A DNA stretch of 64,000 nucleotides from Candidatus Nanopelagicales bacterium (GCA_018401415.1 JAGYKV010000018.1:149939-213938); one strand, 5' to 3'. Shown: positions 27,429-36,890, counted from the stretch's first letter. Numbers and translations are program-made. The notes: generated by a model from the sequence alone, not told the origin.

Positions 27429-28478
27429 ATGAGAGATGGCATGTTCGTCATCGATGCCCACACGGGCTTCTGGGACGCAAGCAAGGAAAATATCAAGAAC
27501 GAATACGGCTTGGCTTTCGCCGAGACCTTCTATGCATTTCAAACTGGCTTCAATCCGCCAGATCCACAGTGGACAATGGACTTCGACAAGGAGTTCCGCA
27601 AAGTTGACCCAGATTGGTACCTCTACCACATGTTCGTTCGTGGAGACATGGACATGACAATCCTTTCCACTCAGGTGCTAATGGACTTCTACCACGAAGG
27701 CTTCACGCATCCCAAGCGCAACATGGAAATGGTTGCTCGCGCACCAGAGCGTTTGATCGGTCTCGGTGGTGTCGACCCTCGCGATCCAATGGCAGTGCAC
27801 CAAATGCGCCAGCAAGTTGGCGAGTACGGCATGAAGGGCTTCAAGTGGTACACCGCCGAATGGCGCGGTGAGTCACGTGGTTGGAAGGCCAATGACCCAG
27901 CAGTGTTCCCTTGCTACGAAGAGGCAATCTCCCTCGGCATTAAGAACATGCACTTCCACAAGGGCCCGGCGGTCGAGCCATTGTCCATGGAGAAGTTCGA
28001 CGTCTACGACATCGACGAGCCATCGTCCTTGTATCCGGAATTGAACTTCATCGTGGACCACATTGGATTGCCGCGTCTTGATGAATTCTGCTGGATTGCT
28101 GCACGCTCAACCAATGTGTACGCCTCCCTCGCGGTTGCCAACGCGTTCATCCACCACCGCCCACGGTACTTCGGCGAGATGATGGCGAACCTGTTGTTCT
28201 GGCTCGGCGAGGACCGGATCATTTGGGGCACCGACTTCCCCATTTGGTACCCACACTGGATCATCGATGAATTCATGGAATATCAGATTCCAGAGGACAT
28301 CGCTGACGAGTTCGGCGTTCAGCTCACTCCTGAGATCAAGCAGAAGATCCTCTCCACAAACGTTGCTCGTCTGTACGAGATCGACATCGAGGCCAAGAAG
28401 AAGGCCATCGAGAACGATGAATTCAGCCAGCGTCGCAAGGAGTACTTGGCGGGTAACGTCGAAGTTGCATTCGCCTAA
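27429..28478 (+). CDS. Amidohydrolase-2 family protein
   Basis: 349 residues, ribosome site GGAAGGAAG before ATG. TIM-barrel metal hydrolase features are FVIDAHTGFWD at the N-terminus (only the first His of the usual HxH is kept), FKWYTAEW, NMHFHKGP, IVDHIGLPR and IIWGTDFPIWYP (the conserved Asp). The set amidohydrolase / DUF59 / Zn-alcohol dehydrogenase also follows the monooxygenase genes of actinobacterial propane and acetone operons (mim/prm), but no monooxygenase is present here. It may act on a decarboxylation or hydrolysis step; the missing second His leaves the chemistry open. Confidence 0.83.
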   Translation: MRDGMFVIDAHTGFWDASKENIKNEYGLAFAETFYAFQTGFNPPDPQWTMDFDKEFRKVDPDWYLYHMFVRGDMDMTILSTQVLMDFYHEGFTHPKRNMEMVARAPERLIGLGGVDPRDPMAVHQMRQQVGEYGMKGFKWYTAEWRGESRGWKANDPAVFPCYEEAISLGIKNMHFHKGPAVEPLSMEKFDVYDIDEPSSLYPELNFIVDHIGLPRLDEFCWIAARSTNVYASLAVANAFIHHRPRYFGEMMANLLFWLGEDRIIWGTDFPIWYPHWIIDEFMEYQIPEDIADEFGVQLTPEIKQKILSTNVARLYEIDIEAKKKAIENDEFSQRRKEYLAGNVEVAFA

Positions 28479-28518
28479 GCAGTACTCCGTATCTGATTAA
28501 GAAATGAGGTCGTTGTTC

Positions 28519-28851
28519 ATGTCCAGTTCCACCATTGATGCAAATGCGGTTCTCGAGGCAGCGGGAAGTGTTCCCGATCCCGAGATTCGCATGACTTTGG
28601 GAGAGTTAGGCATGATCGACGAAGTCGAGGTAGGTGAAGGCGGTAGCGTTATTGTGCGCTACCACCTCACCTCACCTCTGTGCCCCTCTCCATTTGCCAT
28701 CACGATTGGCAAGGAAGTTCGGCGACGCGTGCAACTCGTAGACGGTGTTGAAAAGTGCACTGTGGAAATCCGGGATCACTTTATAGCCGATGACATTGCG
28801 GCACGCGTCAATGAAGAAGAAATTACAAAGGATGCACCATCATGGCTGTGA
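28519..28851 (+). CDS. DUF59 / MIP18-family metal-sulfur assembly protein (PaaD/SufT-like)
   Basis: 110 residues from the ATG at 28519; an ATG at 28504 is an alternative. VLEAAGSVPDPEIRMTLGELGMIDEVEV is the DUF59 core; SPLCPSP holds the conserved Cys. DUF59 proteins help insert or assemble Fe-S or metal centres. It probably matures a metalloenzyme of this operon. It overlaps the next gene by 10 bases. Confidence 0.85.
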   Translation: MSSSTIDANAVLEAAGSVPDPEIRMTLGELGMIDEVEVGEGGSVIVRYHLTSPLCPSPFAITIGKEVRRRVQLVDGVEKCTVEIRDHFIADDIAARVNEEEITKDAPSWL

Positions 28852-29765
28852 GATATGAAAGTGGAAGTTCCTATTTCCCTGGGTACACAACCAGTGACTC
28901 CACAATTGAGTACCTACAACCAAGTGAGATTGCTCAGCGGGTTCTCAAGAACCGAAGAGAGTTGGCGTTGCTCGAGTTGCCGTCAGTCATGCGAGTTGCT
29001 GAGATCCTGGCGGAACGTGTGCGCCGGCCTGATGTCTGGATCCGAAATGCTGTCACCACGATTGACCGTTTCGGGCGCGAGGTGTGCGATAGCGACTTAG
29101 CGGCGACTCTCGTGGTGTGTCAGCAGGATCCCATGAGTGCCGAGTTATTACTGGAAAATTATCGTCGCCTGCACGCCGATGTCTCGAATGTTCAAATGGC
29201 AGCCCTCATGTTCGGTCCAAAATTGTGGCTTGCACTTAACGGGGTTGTGTTTGCCTGGGACGAGGGCTATGCCGAGCGGCCGCGTGTCCACATAGCCAAC
29301 AGTGCCAAGGGTGACTTTGACCCAGGAGTCCGGTTATTCATGCTGAGTTTGATTGGTACCGGGCTGAACTTCGACGAATTGGCCACTATTCGTGTGAAGG
29401 ACGCAGGATCATTAGACGAATCCGGAAATCTCGTACCTAATTTGCGTAGTAATCCACTCGCTCTCGAGTATGAAACTGATGAAGGACGCCGAATCACTTT
29501 CTTTGGCGAGGAAGCCAGAGCTACCCTCATCGCCGCACTTGTTGATCGCGATGTGACGGACGATGATCCGCTCATTGCCCCGTCCGACGCCTTCGATGAA
29601 TTGCGAGCCGGTGCTGAGTCGCGTGGCAGATCCACCATCGAGTCGAACAGCAGGGTCGACAGAGTGTTGTGCAGCACAGTGGGAAGTTTCTTTTTGAAAT
29701 GGGGCATTCCAGGCCGAAATTTCTACGCTGAAAATGGCCTTCCTAATCCATACGACAAGAATTAG
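28842..29765 (+). CDS. Hypothetical protein with tyrosine-recombinase-like core pattern
   Basis: 307 residues, not recognised as a named family. The middle contains VRLFMLSLIGTGLNFDELATIRVKDAGSL, then a basic-strand pattern and FFGEEARATLIAAL, which resembles the first catalytic-domain segment of tyrosine recombinases (TGLRxxELxxLxxxD), but the catalytic Arg position is Asn and no later HxxR...Y box is evident. It is translationally coupled to the DUF59 gene, which argues for a metabolic accessory role rather than recombination. The similarity is my own reading and may be chance. Confidence 0.55.
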   Translation: MAVRYESGSSYFPGYTTSDSTIEYLQPSEIAQRVLKNRRELALLELPSVMRVAEILAERVRRPDVWIRNAVTTIDRFGREVCDSDLAATLVVCQQDPMSAELLLENYRRLHADVSNVQMAALMFGPKLWLALNGVVFAWDEGYAERPRVHIANSAKGDFDPGVRLFMLSLIGTGLNFDELATIRVKDAGSLDESGNLVPNLRSNPLALEYETDEGRRITFFGEEARATLIAALVDRDVTDDDPLIAPSDAFDELRAGAESRGRSTIESNSRVDRVLCSTVGSFFLKWGIPGRNFYAENGLPNPYDKN

Positions 29766-29792
29766 ATCTGACTCAACGCAATCCCTCATGGT

Positions 29793-30161
29793 ATGGACAA
29801 CATTCGTTGGGTCCCCAACCAGGACACCTGCTCAGAGATCCGTGGCAAGGTTCACAAGTCCCGTCTTGAGCGCGGCATTCTCAGCGGGGCCGGGGGGCCG
29901 GTCACATCCTTTGAAGGTGAGTTGGAGATCGTCGCTGAATTTCTGCATGAAGAGTTCGGTGAACTGACCTCCACCGGTTACCGCGCCGCGGTCGTTCACG
30001 GAAACTTGCCCGATGTAAAAAGTTGGGATTATCCGGGTGAGTGGGTCACTCCTTTCTATCCCGAACTCGCCGACCGTTTTGTGCGGGATGGACGTGGCTA
30101 TCTCTTCTCCACGAGTGGTTCTTTCACGCTGGCGATTCACCGAATTTTTCTGGCCCAATAG
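29793..30161 (+). CDS. Hypothetical small soluble protein
   Basis: 122 residues, no family recognised. The sequence is evenly coded, without membrane helices or signal peptide: GELEIVAEFLHEEFGELTSTGYRAAV, then WDYPGEWVTPFYPELADRF and a C-terminal GYLFSTSGSFTLAIHRIF. Lies 27 bases after the preceding gene in the same direction and probably closes that operon. Confidence 0.55.
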   Translation: MDNIRWVPNQDTCSEIRGKVHKSRLERGILSGAGGPVTSFEGELEIVAEFLHEEFGELTSTGYRAAVVHGNLPDVKSWDYPGEWVTPFYPELADRFVRDGRGYLFSTSGSFTLAIHRIFLAQ

Positions 30162-30197
30162 TCAACTCTTTGTGCCAATAACTCCTATTATTTGTTC

Positions 30198-30407
30198 ATG
30201 GCAAAAAAGGTAAGAAAGTCAAACCTCAAGAATGCAACTGAATTCGGTTTCCTTGGAGTGATTGTGGCTCTCGGGTTCACCTTATTCTGGCCGGCAGTTT
30301 ACTGGGCGAATTTGATCGTCAATAGCCTCATCGGTTACGTTATTGCCTTCTCCATCAATTTCCTTTTCAGGACCGTCAAATACCGAAACAAGCCAGCATC
30401 ATCCTGA
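30198..30407 (+). CDS. Small membrane protein
   Basis: 69 residues from ATG 30198. A basic N-terminus (MAKKVRKSNLKN) is followed by two hydrophobic helices (about 15-33 and 38-56) and a basic tail. No family recognised. The hairpin topology and basic ends are plausible for a real small inner-membrane protein. Confidence 0.5.
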   Translation: MAKKVRKSNLKNATEFGFLGVIVALGFTLFWPAVYWANLIVNSLIGYVIAFSINFLFRTVKYRNKPASS

Positions 30408-30517
30408 ATCAGTTCGAACTTAACCGCTGAAAGCGTTATGCGGCTTCGCTGCGGCTGGCATACTTCGGGCTCTGCCCTAACTGGGAGTAGCGTGGTGCGA
30501 TAAATTGGAGGTCACAG

Positions 30518-31687
30518 GTGAGGTTGACTCAGTCACTTAAAGCGGGCATTCCAATCTTTTTAGTGGCGACCAACATGCGTGCTGGCTTGATCTTGATTGG
30601 ACCACTTCTCCCAATCCTGCAGCAGCAGTATGGAATTGGAGTTATCACTGAGGCAGTACTTGGTGCAGCGCCACTTATTTGCTTCGCACTCTCCGCGCTA
30701 TTCATGGCACGATTGATTCGATGGGCTGACACCAATCGAATTATTACCTATGGAATCACGCTCATCACGGCGTCATTGCTTTTACGGACACTCTTCGAAC
30801 TACCAGGACTGCTTGTCTTCTCGATATCACTGGGCATCGCGGTGGCCGTACTCAACTACATGCTGCCCGTGTGGGTTCGGGAAAACAACACCGGCAACCC
30901 AGGTTTGGTCACGGGTACCTACGCAGCGCTCATGGGGATTTTCTCTGCGATAGCTTTAGCGATAACCGTTCCACTAGCGGAGGCCACGGATCTGTCATGG
31001 CGATTGTCCATGCTCCCATGGTTCATCCTCGGTCTTGCCGCAACTATTTTGTGGTGGACAAAATTCCGCGGCAAAAAGTTGCCCAAGTCGACGGAGAAGA
31101 TCCCAAGTTTTTGGCGTAGCCCCATCCTGCACAACAGGAAGGCTTGGGCACTCACCCTCCTTTTTGGAATGTTGAATATGATCCATTACGCATCTGCGAT
31201 CTGGATGCCCACCATCTTGGTGTCAAAGGGAATGGCACTGGTTGATACTGGCTTCTTGGTAGCGCTGGCGACTCTCATAGGGTCGCTGCTCAGCCTTCTA
31301 GTGCCACATTTTGCTGCTCGCGGAAAGGACTTCCGCTTACCTTTGATTGGATTCTCTCTGATACTCGTGTTCGCATATATTGCGATCGCGGTGTCCACGG
31401 GGCCGATTCTGTGGCCGCTGGTTATCCTGGCGAATATTGGGGTTTACACCACCTTCTCCCTGACTTTGTTCCTGGTTGTCCACCAAAGCAGCAATGAAGA
31501 CACCACCAAGAATCTCTCTATCATGATGCAGAGTTTCGGCTACCTACTTGCCACCACGGCGCCAATATTGCTGGGGGTGGCCTTCCTCATCACTGGCAAC
31601 TGGGGCACGAGCTTATTCGTTCTCGTGGTCTTGGCCGTGTTCCAAATTCTACTTTCCTTCAAGACAGGTAACAAGCAGAAAATCTAA
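30518..31687 (+). CDS. MFS transporter (CynX/NimT-like)
   Basis: 389 residues, GTG start with GGAGG nine bases upstream. Twelve predicted helices. The N-terminal NMRAGLILIGPLLPILQQQYG and the motif LNYMLPVWVRENNTGNPGLVTGTYAALMG are typical of the CynX/NimT branch of MFS permeases (cyanate, nitroimidazole resistance, small organic anions). Substrate unknown. Confidence 0.85.
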   Translation: MRLTQSLKAGIPIFLVATNMRAGLILIGPLLPILQQQYGIGVITEAVLGAAPLICFALSALFMARLIRWADTNRIITYGITLITASLLLRTLFELPGLLVFSISLGIAVAVLNYMLPVWVRENNTGNPGLVTGTYAALMGIFSAIALAITVPLAEATDLSWRLSMLPWFILGLAATILWWTKFRGKKLPKSTEKIPSFWRSPILHNRKAWALTLLFGMLNMIHYASAIWMPTILVSKGMALVDTGFLVALATLIGSLLSLLVPHFAARGKDFRLPLIGFSLILVFAYIAIAVSTGPILWPLVILANIGVYTTFSLTLFLVVHQSSNEDTTKNLSIMMQSFGYLLATTAPILLGVAFLITGNWGTSLFVLVVLAVFQILLSFKTGNKQKI

Positions 31688-31763
31688 AGACGGGGGCCGC
31701 TATCCTTGCTAGTGTTTGCGAGGTTGCGTGGCCACTAACGCTAAATAAATCAAGGAGACTGCC

Positions 31764-32816
31764 ATGAAGGCACAAGTTCTAAACAAGTATGACGAGTCCT
31801 TGACTGCTGAGTCTTGGGTGGATTACGAGGACGTTCCAGATCCCAAAATCACCAACCCCAATGATGTGTTGGTGAAAATTGGTGGGTCCGGTGTTTGCAG
31901 AACGGATCTTCACGTCATTGAAGGCGTGTGGAAACCGATCATGGATCCGGACGGCAATAGTTTGCTCCCCCTCATTCTCGGTCACGAGAATGCTGGTTGG
32001 GTGGAAGAGGTTGGCGCTGGCGTAACCAACCTTAAGAAGGGTGACCCGGTCATTCTTCATCCTCGAATTTCATCGGGAATTGACATTGAGCACCGACGTG
32101 GTGAAGACATGCATGGTTCCGGATCTTTCCCAGGTTTGAGCGAGAATGGCGGTTACGCGGAAGCGCTCGTGACCTCGGAGCGCAATATTGTTCCCCTTCC
32201 GAAGTCGCTCGAACCCAAGGCGGTTGCTGCCTATGCGGACGCAGGCCTGACGGCGTACCACGTGGCAAAGAAGGCTTCACGAGTTCTTTTGCCAGGTCAA
32301 TATGTCGTCGTCATTGGTGCAGGCGGACTTGGTCATATTGGTATTCAGTGCTTGAAGGCAATGTGTGCTGCGGAAATCATTGTCGTTGACATGTCTGACA
32401 TGGCTTTAGGCCTGGCCAAGGACAGTGGAGCCGACCATCTGGTTAAGGCCGACGGAACAGAGGTGGCCCAAGTCCTCGAAATCACAAAGGGTCTTGGAGC
32501 TGAGGCAGTCATCGACTTTGTTGGTGAAAAAGGTTCCACCGCAAAGGGTCTTGAAATGACTCGTCCTGCCGGTAATTACTACATTGTTGGCTACGGTGAG
32601 AACATCAACATTCCAACAGTTGATCTCATCTTCACCGAGCGCAATATCATTGGGAATCTTGTCGGAACATGGGCAGACCTGAACGAATTAATGTCTCTGG
32701 CTGATCGTGGATTGGTTGAGTTGGCAACGGTTGAGTACTCGCTCAAAGATGCCAACCAGGCACTTCATGACTTGAATGCAGGGAAGGTTAAAGGTCGCGC
32801 AATCCTTATTCCTTAA
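31764..32816 (+). CDS. Medium-chain NAD(P)-dependent alcohol dehydrogenase lacking the structural zinc site
   Basis: 350 residues, ribosome site AAGGAG. Catalytic zinc ligands are Cys in GSGVCRTDLH and His-Glu in LGHENAGW; NAD fold VVVIGAGGLGHIGIQ. The lobe that normally holds four zinc-binding Cys reads HPRISSGIDIEHRRGEDMHGSGSFPG with all four replaced, so only the catalytic zinc is expected. Oxidises an alcohol to an aldehyde or ketone. Its relation to the upstream amidohydrolase/DUF59 pair resembles alkane-monooxygenase operons. Confidence 0.92.
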   Translation: MKAQVLNKYDESLTAESWVDYEDVPDPKITNPNDVLVKIGGSGVCRTDLHVIEGVWKPIMDPDGNSLLPLILGHENAGWVEEVGAGVTNLKKGDPVILHPRISSGIDIEHRRGEDMHGSGSFPGLSENGGYAEALVTSERNIVPLPKSLEPKAVAAYADAGLTAYHVAKKASRVLLPGQYVVVIGAGGLGHIGIQCLKAMCAAEIIVVDMSDMALGLAKDSGADHLVKADGTEVAQVLEITKGLGAEAVIDFVGEKGSTAKGLEMTRPAGNYYIVGYGENINIPTVDLIFTERNIIGNLVGTWADLNELMSLADRGLVELATVEYSLKDANQALHDLNAGKVKGRAILIP

Positions 32817-33073
32817 TTGTCCGGGATCCTTAAACAAGATCCTTTCGAGTGTGTTGTGAGGTAGCTCCTTTCACTTACCGTCCGTGGTGGGTGGGGGGAG
32901 CAATCTCGTTCCAAGTGCCTTCTTGAAATGGCTATCCTCACCTGGATTCCATCGAGTGGATTCCATGAAACGTGGTGCATGAGACGGCTAATTCCAAGTA
33001 TTCCCATTAGACATGAAGGCGGCGTGCAGATGCTAAGAACAGTGGCACAACGTGCTGAACTGATGGCGGGATC

Positions 33074-34096
33074 GTGAAGCCGGCTGGGATGGGAAGCGCT
33101 CAGCAATCTGCTCAATATCGACGTTGGGTAATTGCCATGACCTTGGCGTTTCTCGTCTCCATGAGTAATTCACTTCAGGCGCGGGTTAATGGACTAGCAA
33201 GTGACTTTGTCTCCAACGAAATAATTGCCGCCATGATGTCTGTGGGCGGTGGATTCATTTGCGCGGCAGTCTTGGTCGCATTTCATGGACCATCGCGCCG
33301 AAGTGTGGGCAATCTCTTCACTGCCGGAAAGCAGGGACGACTTCAATGGTGGAACTACCTAGCAGGCATGGGTGGAGCAGTATTCATCTTGGGTCAGGCG
33401 ACAGTCGTGCCCGTGTACGGAGTGACCCTTTACATGGTTTCCGTCGTTGCCGGTCAGAGCGTTGCTTCGCTCTTGGTGGATCGCCTTGGCATTGGAGTTG
33501 GTCCTCGGCGCTTAATCACGATTAGCCGAGTCGGGGCTGCAGCACTGGCCTTGACCGGCGCGGTCATGATCGGCATTGCCCGACCTGACGGTTTGATCCT
33601 GGCGGTGGCCGGTCTGGCATGGGGGATTGGTGCCGGTGGCCTTACCGCGATTCAGTATGCACTGAACGGCTTGATTTCCAAGGAAACTGGCTCCACCTTG
33701 GTCACTGCGGCCTTGAACTTCTTCATGGGCTTCACCTTGCTCATCGGATTTTTGGCTGTAGAGGCGGCCTTTGGGGCTCAATCCTTTGGGGCTCAATCCT
33801 TTGGGGCTCAATACTTTGGGGCACTGCCTTCGATCCTAGAAAATCCATTGCTGTGGATTGGAGGCCCATTAGGGCTACTTTTCATTGCATCTGCAGCATT
33901 CCTCGTTCGAACATTAGGAGTGCTTGCGTTCACCGTAACCGCGGTCTCGGGGCAACTCACCGGAGCACTGATCCTTGATGAACTTCTGCCCACGAGTGGG
34001 TCTGTGGTGAACGGACTGGTCATCGCTGGTTTCGCCGCAACATTGGCGGGTGTGCTTTTTGCGACTCTGTCGCGGCAAGAAGTTGTACGCGATTAA
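33074..34096 (+). CDS. DMT-superfamily transporter (YdcZ/DUF606 type) with slippage-prone loop
   Basis: 340 residues with GTG start at 33074 (ATG at 33089 is an alternative). Ten hydrophobic helices in two repeats, each starting with a VSMSNSLQARVNGLAS- or LTGALILDELLP-type segment typical of YdcZ. A loop between helices contains FGAQS repeats (33770-33820). Predicted exporter or importer of a small molecule. Confidence 0.8.
   Translation: MKPAGMGSAQQSAQYRRWVIAMTLAFLVSMSNSLQARVNGLASDFVSNEIIAAMMSVGGGFICAAVLVAFHGPSRRSVGNLFTAGKQGRLQWWNYLAGMGGAVFILGQATVVPVYGVTLYMVSVVAGQSVASLLVDRLGIGVGPRRLITISRVGAAALALTGAVMIGIARPDGLILAVAGLAWGIGAGGLTAIQYALNGLISKETGSTLVTAALNFFMGFTLLIGFLAVEAAFGAQSFGAQSFGAQYFGALPSILENPLLWIGGPLGLLFIASAAFLVRTLGVLAFTVTAVSGQLTGALILDELLPTSGSVVNGLVIAGFAATLAGVLFATLSRQEVVRD
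33770..33822 (+). repeat. 15-base tandem repeat inside transporter gene
   Basis: Three copies of TTTGGGGCTCAATCC (third ends TAC) and a partial fourth encode FGAQS-FGAQS-FGAQY-FGA. The unit is a multiple of three, so copy changes keep frame. Confidence 0.95.
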
Positions 34097-34246
34097 GTGG
34101 TGCTCGAAAGGGTGGCAACCGGGTTGAAGAACCTGCACCGATCACATGGGCCGCACTGCGGGAAATAAGATTGCGTTCGTGGTGACAACCCGCCAAATTG
34201 GAGGGTAGAGGATCTCAGATCCTAGTTGAGTTGAAGGAGGAGCAGA

Positions 34247-34573
34247 ATGATTTTCATTACAGCAAAGTTTCCAGTATTGCCAGAACATGCAGACCGTTGG
34301 ATTGAAATCTCGGAGAGTTTTACTCATTCAACTCGCAACGAAGACGGGTGCTTGTGGTTTGAGTGGTCCCGAAGCGTAAGTGACCCCAACGAGTATGTAT
34401 TGATCGAGGCGTTTCGCGACGACGCGGCCGCGGGTGTTCATGTGAATTCAGATCACTTCAAGGTGGCTACGCAGACTTTGCCCGCTTACCTATCTCAGAC
34501 TCCGAAGATTGTGAATTTCACGATCCCACAGGATGACTGGTCTGAATTGGGTGAGTTGCGAGTAGCTGACTGA
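34247..34573 (+). CDS. ABM-domain monooxygenase-like protein (YgiN type)
   Basis: 108 residues after an AAGGAGGAG ribosome site. The antibiotic-biosynthesis-monooxygenase fold is visible: FITAKFPVLPEHADRWIEISESFTHSTRNEDGCLWFEWSRS, EYVLIEAFRDDAAAGVHVNSDHFKV. The conserved His-xx-Asp-His segment near residue 63-68 matches quinol monooxygenase relatives. May act on a quinol or simply bind a small molecule. Confidence 0.85.
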   Translation: MIFITAKFPVLPEHADRWIEISESFTHSTRNEDGCLWFEWSRSVSDPNEYVLIEAFRDDAAAGVHVNSDHFKVATQTLPAYLSQTPKIVNFTIPQDDWSELGELRVAD

Positions 34574-34837
34574 TTGGGTGCGGAACGTTTGGCACGCCCA
34601 ATGTCTTACTCAGCACGGCCCGCGATTCCGGCTGGGAGCGGAGTAACCACTCACCTGAGCAACGTGCAGGAGTGTTATACCAAATAAAAATCAGCGCGAT
34701 AGCCAACATTGTAAAACCTGCGATGAGCCCGACAAGGCTGAAGCGTCTCCCGCCCTGGAGTGCAGTAAACCAACACCAAGAATTTGAACCGTGATCGCCG
34801 ATGCCGCACCTGCATAGACAGAAAATGTAGACTTCAT
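34518..34837 (-). pseudogene. Possible frameshifted small membrane protein
   Basis: From an ATG at 34837 one frame gives STFSVYAGAASAITVQILGVGLL, a hydrophobic start; a neighbouring frame continues with FSLVGLIAGFTMLAIALIFIWYN. Joined, they would form a two-helix membrane protein transcribed divergently from the dehydrogenase at 34840. A weak reading. Confidence 0.3.
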
Positions 34838-34839
34838 CC

Positions 34840-35700
34840 ATGCTCTCCGTTCTCATTCCCGGCGATTTGCAACTTGGGTACCCAGACATCTCAGCGGATG
34901 TCTCGCAAGTTGGTTTTTATGTTCCTACATATATGGGTCCGCCTGAGTGCTTCGAGCTCATTACCCAAATGCCAAACCTTGAAGTTGTCCAACTTCTGAC
35001 CGTGGGCTTCGATGCAGCGCTGGATTACGTACCTGAGCACGTCACCCTGTGCAATGCAGTTGGTGTCCATGATGCCGGCACGGCCGAACTTGCCGTTGCA
35101 CTTATGTTGGCATCTCTACGTGGCATCGATGACTTCGCCCGAGCCATGCCCAGGGGTGAGTGGATTCATGAACGCAGGTCCTCGCTGGTGGATCGAAAGG
35201 TGTTGATCATTGGTGCTGGCGGTGTCGGTCAAGCAATTGCGCAACGACTTATTCCATTCGAAGTGGAAGTGACCCTGGTCGCGCAATCTCAACGACCAGG
35301 TGTTGTTGGCATTTCAGAACTACCCGACTTGCTACCAGCGGCGGACATCGTTGTTTTGGCGGTGCCATTGAACGCCAAGACAACCGGATTAGTCGATGAT
35401 TCATTTCTATCCCAGATGCGTGAAGGTTCTCTACTGGTCAACGTAGCTCGAGGTGGTGTTGTTGACACCGAAGCTCTGATGCGGCATGCGCAACAAGGAC
35501 GTATTCGGGCGGCGATGGATGTAACAGATCCCGAGCCATTACCACCGGAGCATCCCTTATGGCGAATCCCGGGAGTCCTGATTAGTCCGCACGTTGGCGG
35601 CGACACCTCCGCCTTCCTTCCACGAGCACGGGCTCTTGTCGAACAGCAAATTAATCGCTGGCGCAGCGGAGAGCCGCTTGCGCATATTGTGCAGCGCTAG
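34840..35700 (+). CDS. D-isomer 2-hydroxyacid dehydrogenase (hydroxypyruvate/glyoxylate reductase-like)
   Basis: 286 residues, shorter than the usual 310-330 because the N-terminal catalytic lobe is compact. NAD fold VLIIGAGGVGQAIAQRL; catalytic Arg in VNVARGGVVD, Glu in DVTDPEPLP, His in SPHVGGDT. Immediately followed by glycerate kinase, so it probably reduces hydroxypyruvate or glyoxylate to glycerate or glycolate. Confidence 0.9.
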   Translation: MLSVLIPGDLQLGYPDISADVSQVGFYVPTYMGPPECFELITQMPNLEVVQLLTVGFDAALDYVPEHVTLCNAVGVHDAGTAELAVALMLASLRGIDDFARAMPRGEWIHERRSSLVDRKVLIIGAGGVGQAIAQRLIPFEVEVTLVAQSQRPGVVGISELPDLLPAADIVVLAVPLNAKTTGLVDDSFLSQMREGSLLVNVARGGVVDTEALMRHAQQGRIRAAMDVTDPEPLPPEHPLWRIPGVLISPHVGGDTSAFLPRARALVEQQINRWRSGEPLAHIVQR

Positions 35701-35712
35701 GAAATACGGCAC

Positions 35713-36711
35713 GTGCCCACAATTCTTGTCGCGCCAGACTCATTTAAAGGAACGTTCACATCGGTCCAGGTGGCTGAATATATTGCTGCGGGCATTCGCG
35801 AAGAAGGACTCACTGCAATTGAGTGCCCTCTGGCCGACGGAGGCGAGGGGACACTGGATGTCCTTCTGGTGGCGCTCAATGGCGAACCCCAATTTCAATT
35901 TGTCCAAGGACCCCTCGGCCAGCAAGTACTTGCTCGTTGGGGTTGGGTTGCTAATCAGCGACTGGCGATTATTGAAGTTGCACAAGCTTGTGGCCTGAAT
36001 CTCAGCGGATGCACTCCCAATGATTCACTTCGCGCATCTACGGTGGGCGTTGGTGAGCTGATGATTGCGGCGCTCACATTTGGTGCCGAAAAGATTATCG
36101 TTGCAACCGGGGGAAGCGCCACCACGGATGGCGGGCGCGGTGCTATTGACGCACTGCACGGTCATGAAACAGCCCTGGCCGGGATCACCATCGAACTGTT
36201 ATCTGATGTCACCGTGACATTCGAGGATGCTGCCAACGTTTTTGCCCCCCAAAAGGGCGCGGATCCCGCAACCGTTGATCTTTTAAATCAGCGACTCGAT
36301 TCACTTGCCATGGATTATGCGAATAGGTATGGGCGAGATCCCAGAGGCATCCCGCAAACGGGCGCAGCCGGAGGACTTTCCGGTGCTTTATGGTCAGCAT
36401 TTGGGGCAGGCTTGTACTCCGGTGCAGATTATGTTCTCAATCTCGTCGGTTTCGACGAGCTTTCAAAAGTTGCCGATGCTGTTCTGCTCGGTGAAGGCAA
36501 ACTCGATGAACAGTCGTTTCTCGGCAAAATTGTGGGGGTTGCCGCTGGTCGTGTTCAAGATCGACCAGTTCTTGCGGTTGTCGGATCAACGTCACTCGAC
36601 CTTGCGGAAATTACCCAACTTGGACTTGCTCAAGTCTTAATTGCAACTAATCCGAGTGAACTACTTGAGAGCGGGAAAATCCTGAGTCAATGGCTCACCT
36701 TGCGAGGTTGA
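35713..36711 (+). CDS. Glycerate kinase (GlxK/GarK family)
   Basis: 332 residues, GTG start. Begins ILVAPDSFKGTFTSVQVAEYI, then CPLADGGEGTLDVL, IIVATGGSATTDGGRG, and GAAGGLSGALWSAFGAGLYSGADYVL, all diagnostic. Phosphorylates D-glycerate to 2-phosphoglycerate. Twelve bases after the hydroxyacid dehydrogenase, so one operon: hydroxypyruvate to glycerate to phosphoglycerate, which feeds PEP metabolism and the PPDK at 18.5 kb. Confidence 0.95.
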   Translation: MPTILVAPDSFKGTFTSVQVAEYIAAGIREEGLTAIECPLADGGEGTLDVLLVALNGEPQFQFVQGPLGQQVLARWGWVANQRLAIIEVAQACGLNLSGCTPNDSLRASTVGVGELMIAALTFGAEKIIVATGGSATTDGGRGAIDALHGHETALAGITIELLSDVTVTFEDAANVFAPQKGADPATVDLLNQRLDSLAMDYANRYGRDPRGIPQTGAAGGLSGALWSAFGAGLYSGADYVLNLVGFDELSKVADAVLLGEGKLDEQSFLGKIVGVAAGRVQDRPVLAVVGSTSLDLAEITQLGLAQVLIATNPSELLESGKILSQWLTLRG

Positions 36712-36890
36712 TAACCGAGCAATGACTCATTCAGTGATTTCCGACCCACACGACCCCTGAGCGAATCCATCACAAAGTGAGATTCATCTTCGAATTGGAT
36801 AGCATTGGGTTGGTTCAAGAACTGCTTTGCGGCTTCCAGTTTTGCGACCACCCCTCCCTGCTTTCACACAAAGAAATGGATAAATAAGAG

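Noticed and set aside
32824..32842. Terminator after the alcohol dehydrogenase
   Set aside because: GGATC/GATCC gives only a 5-bp stem with a poor T tract, too weak to claim.
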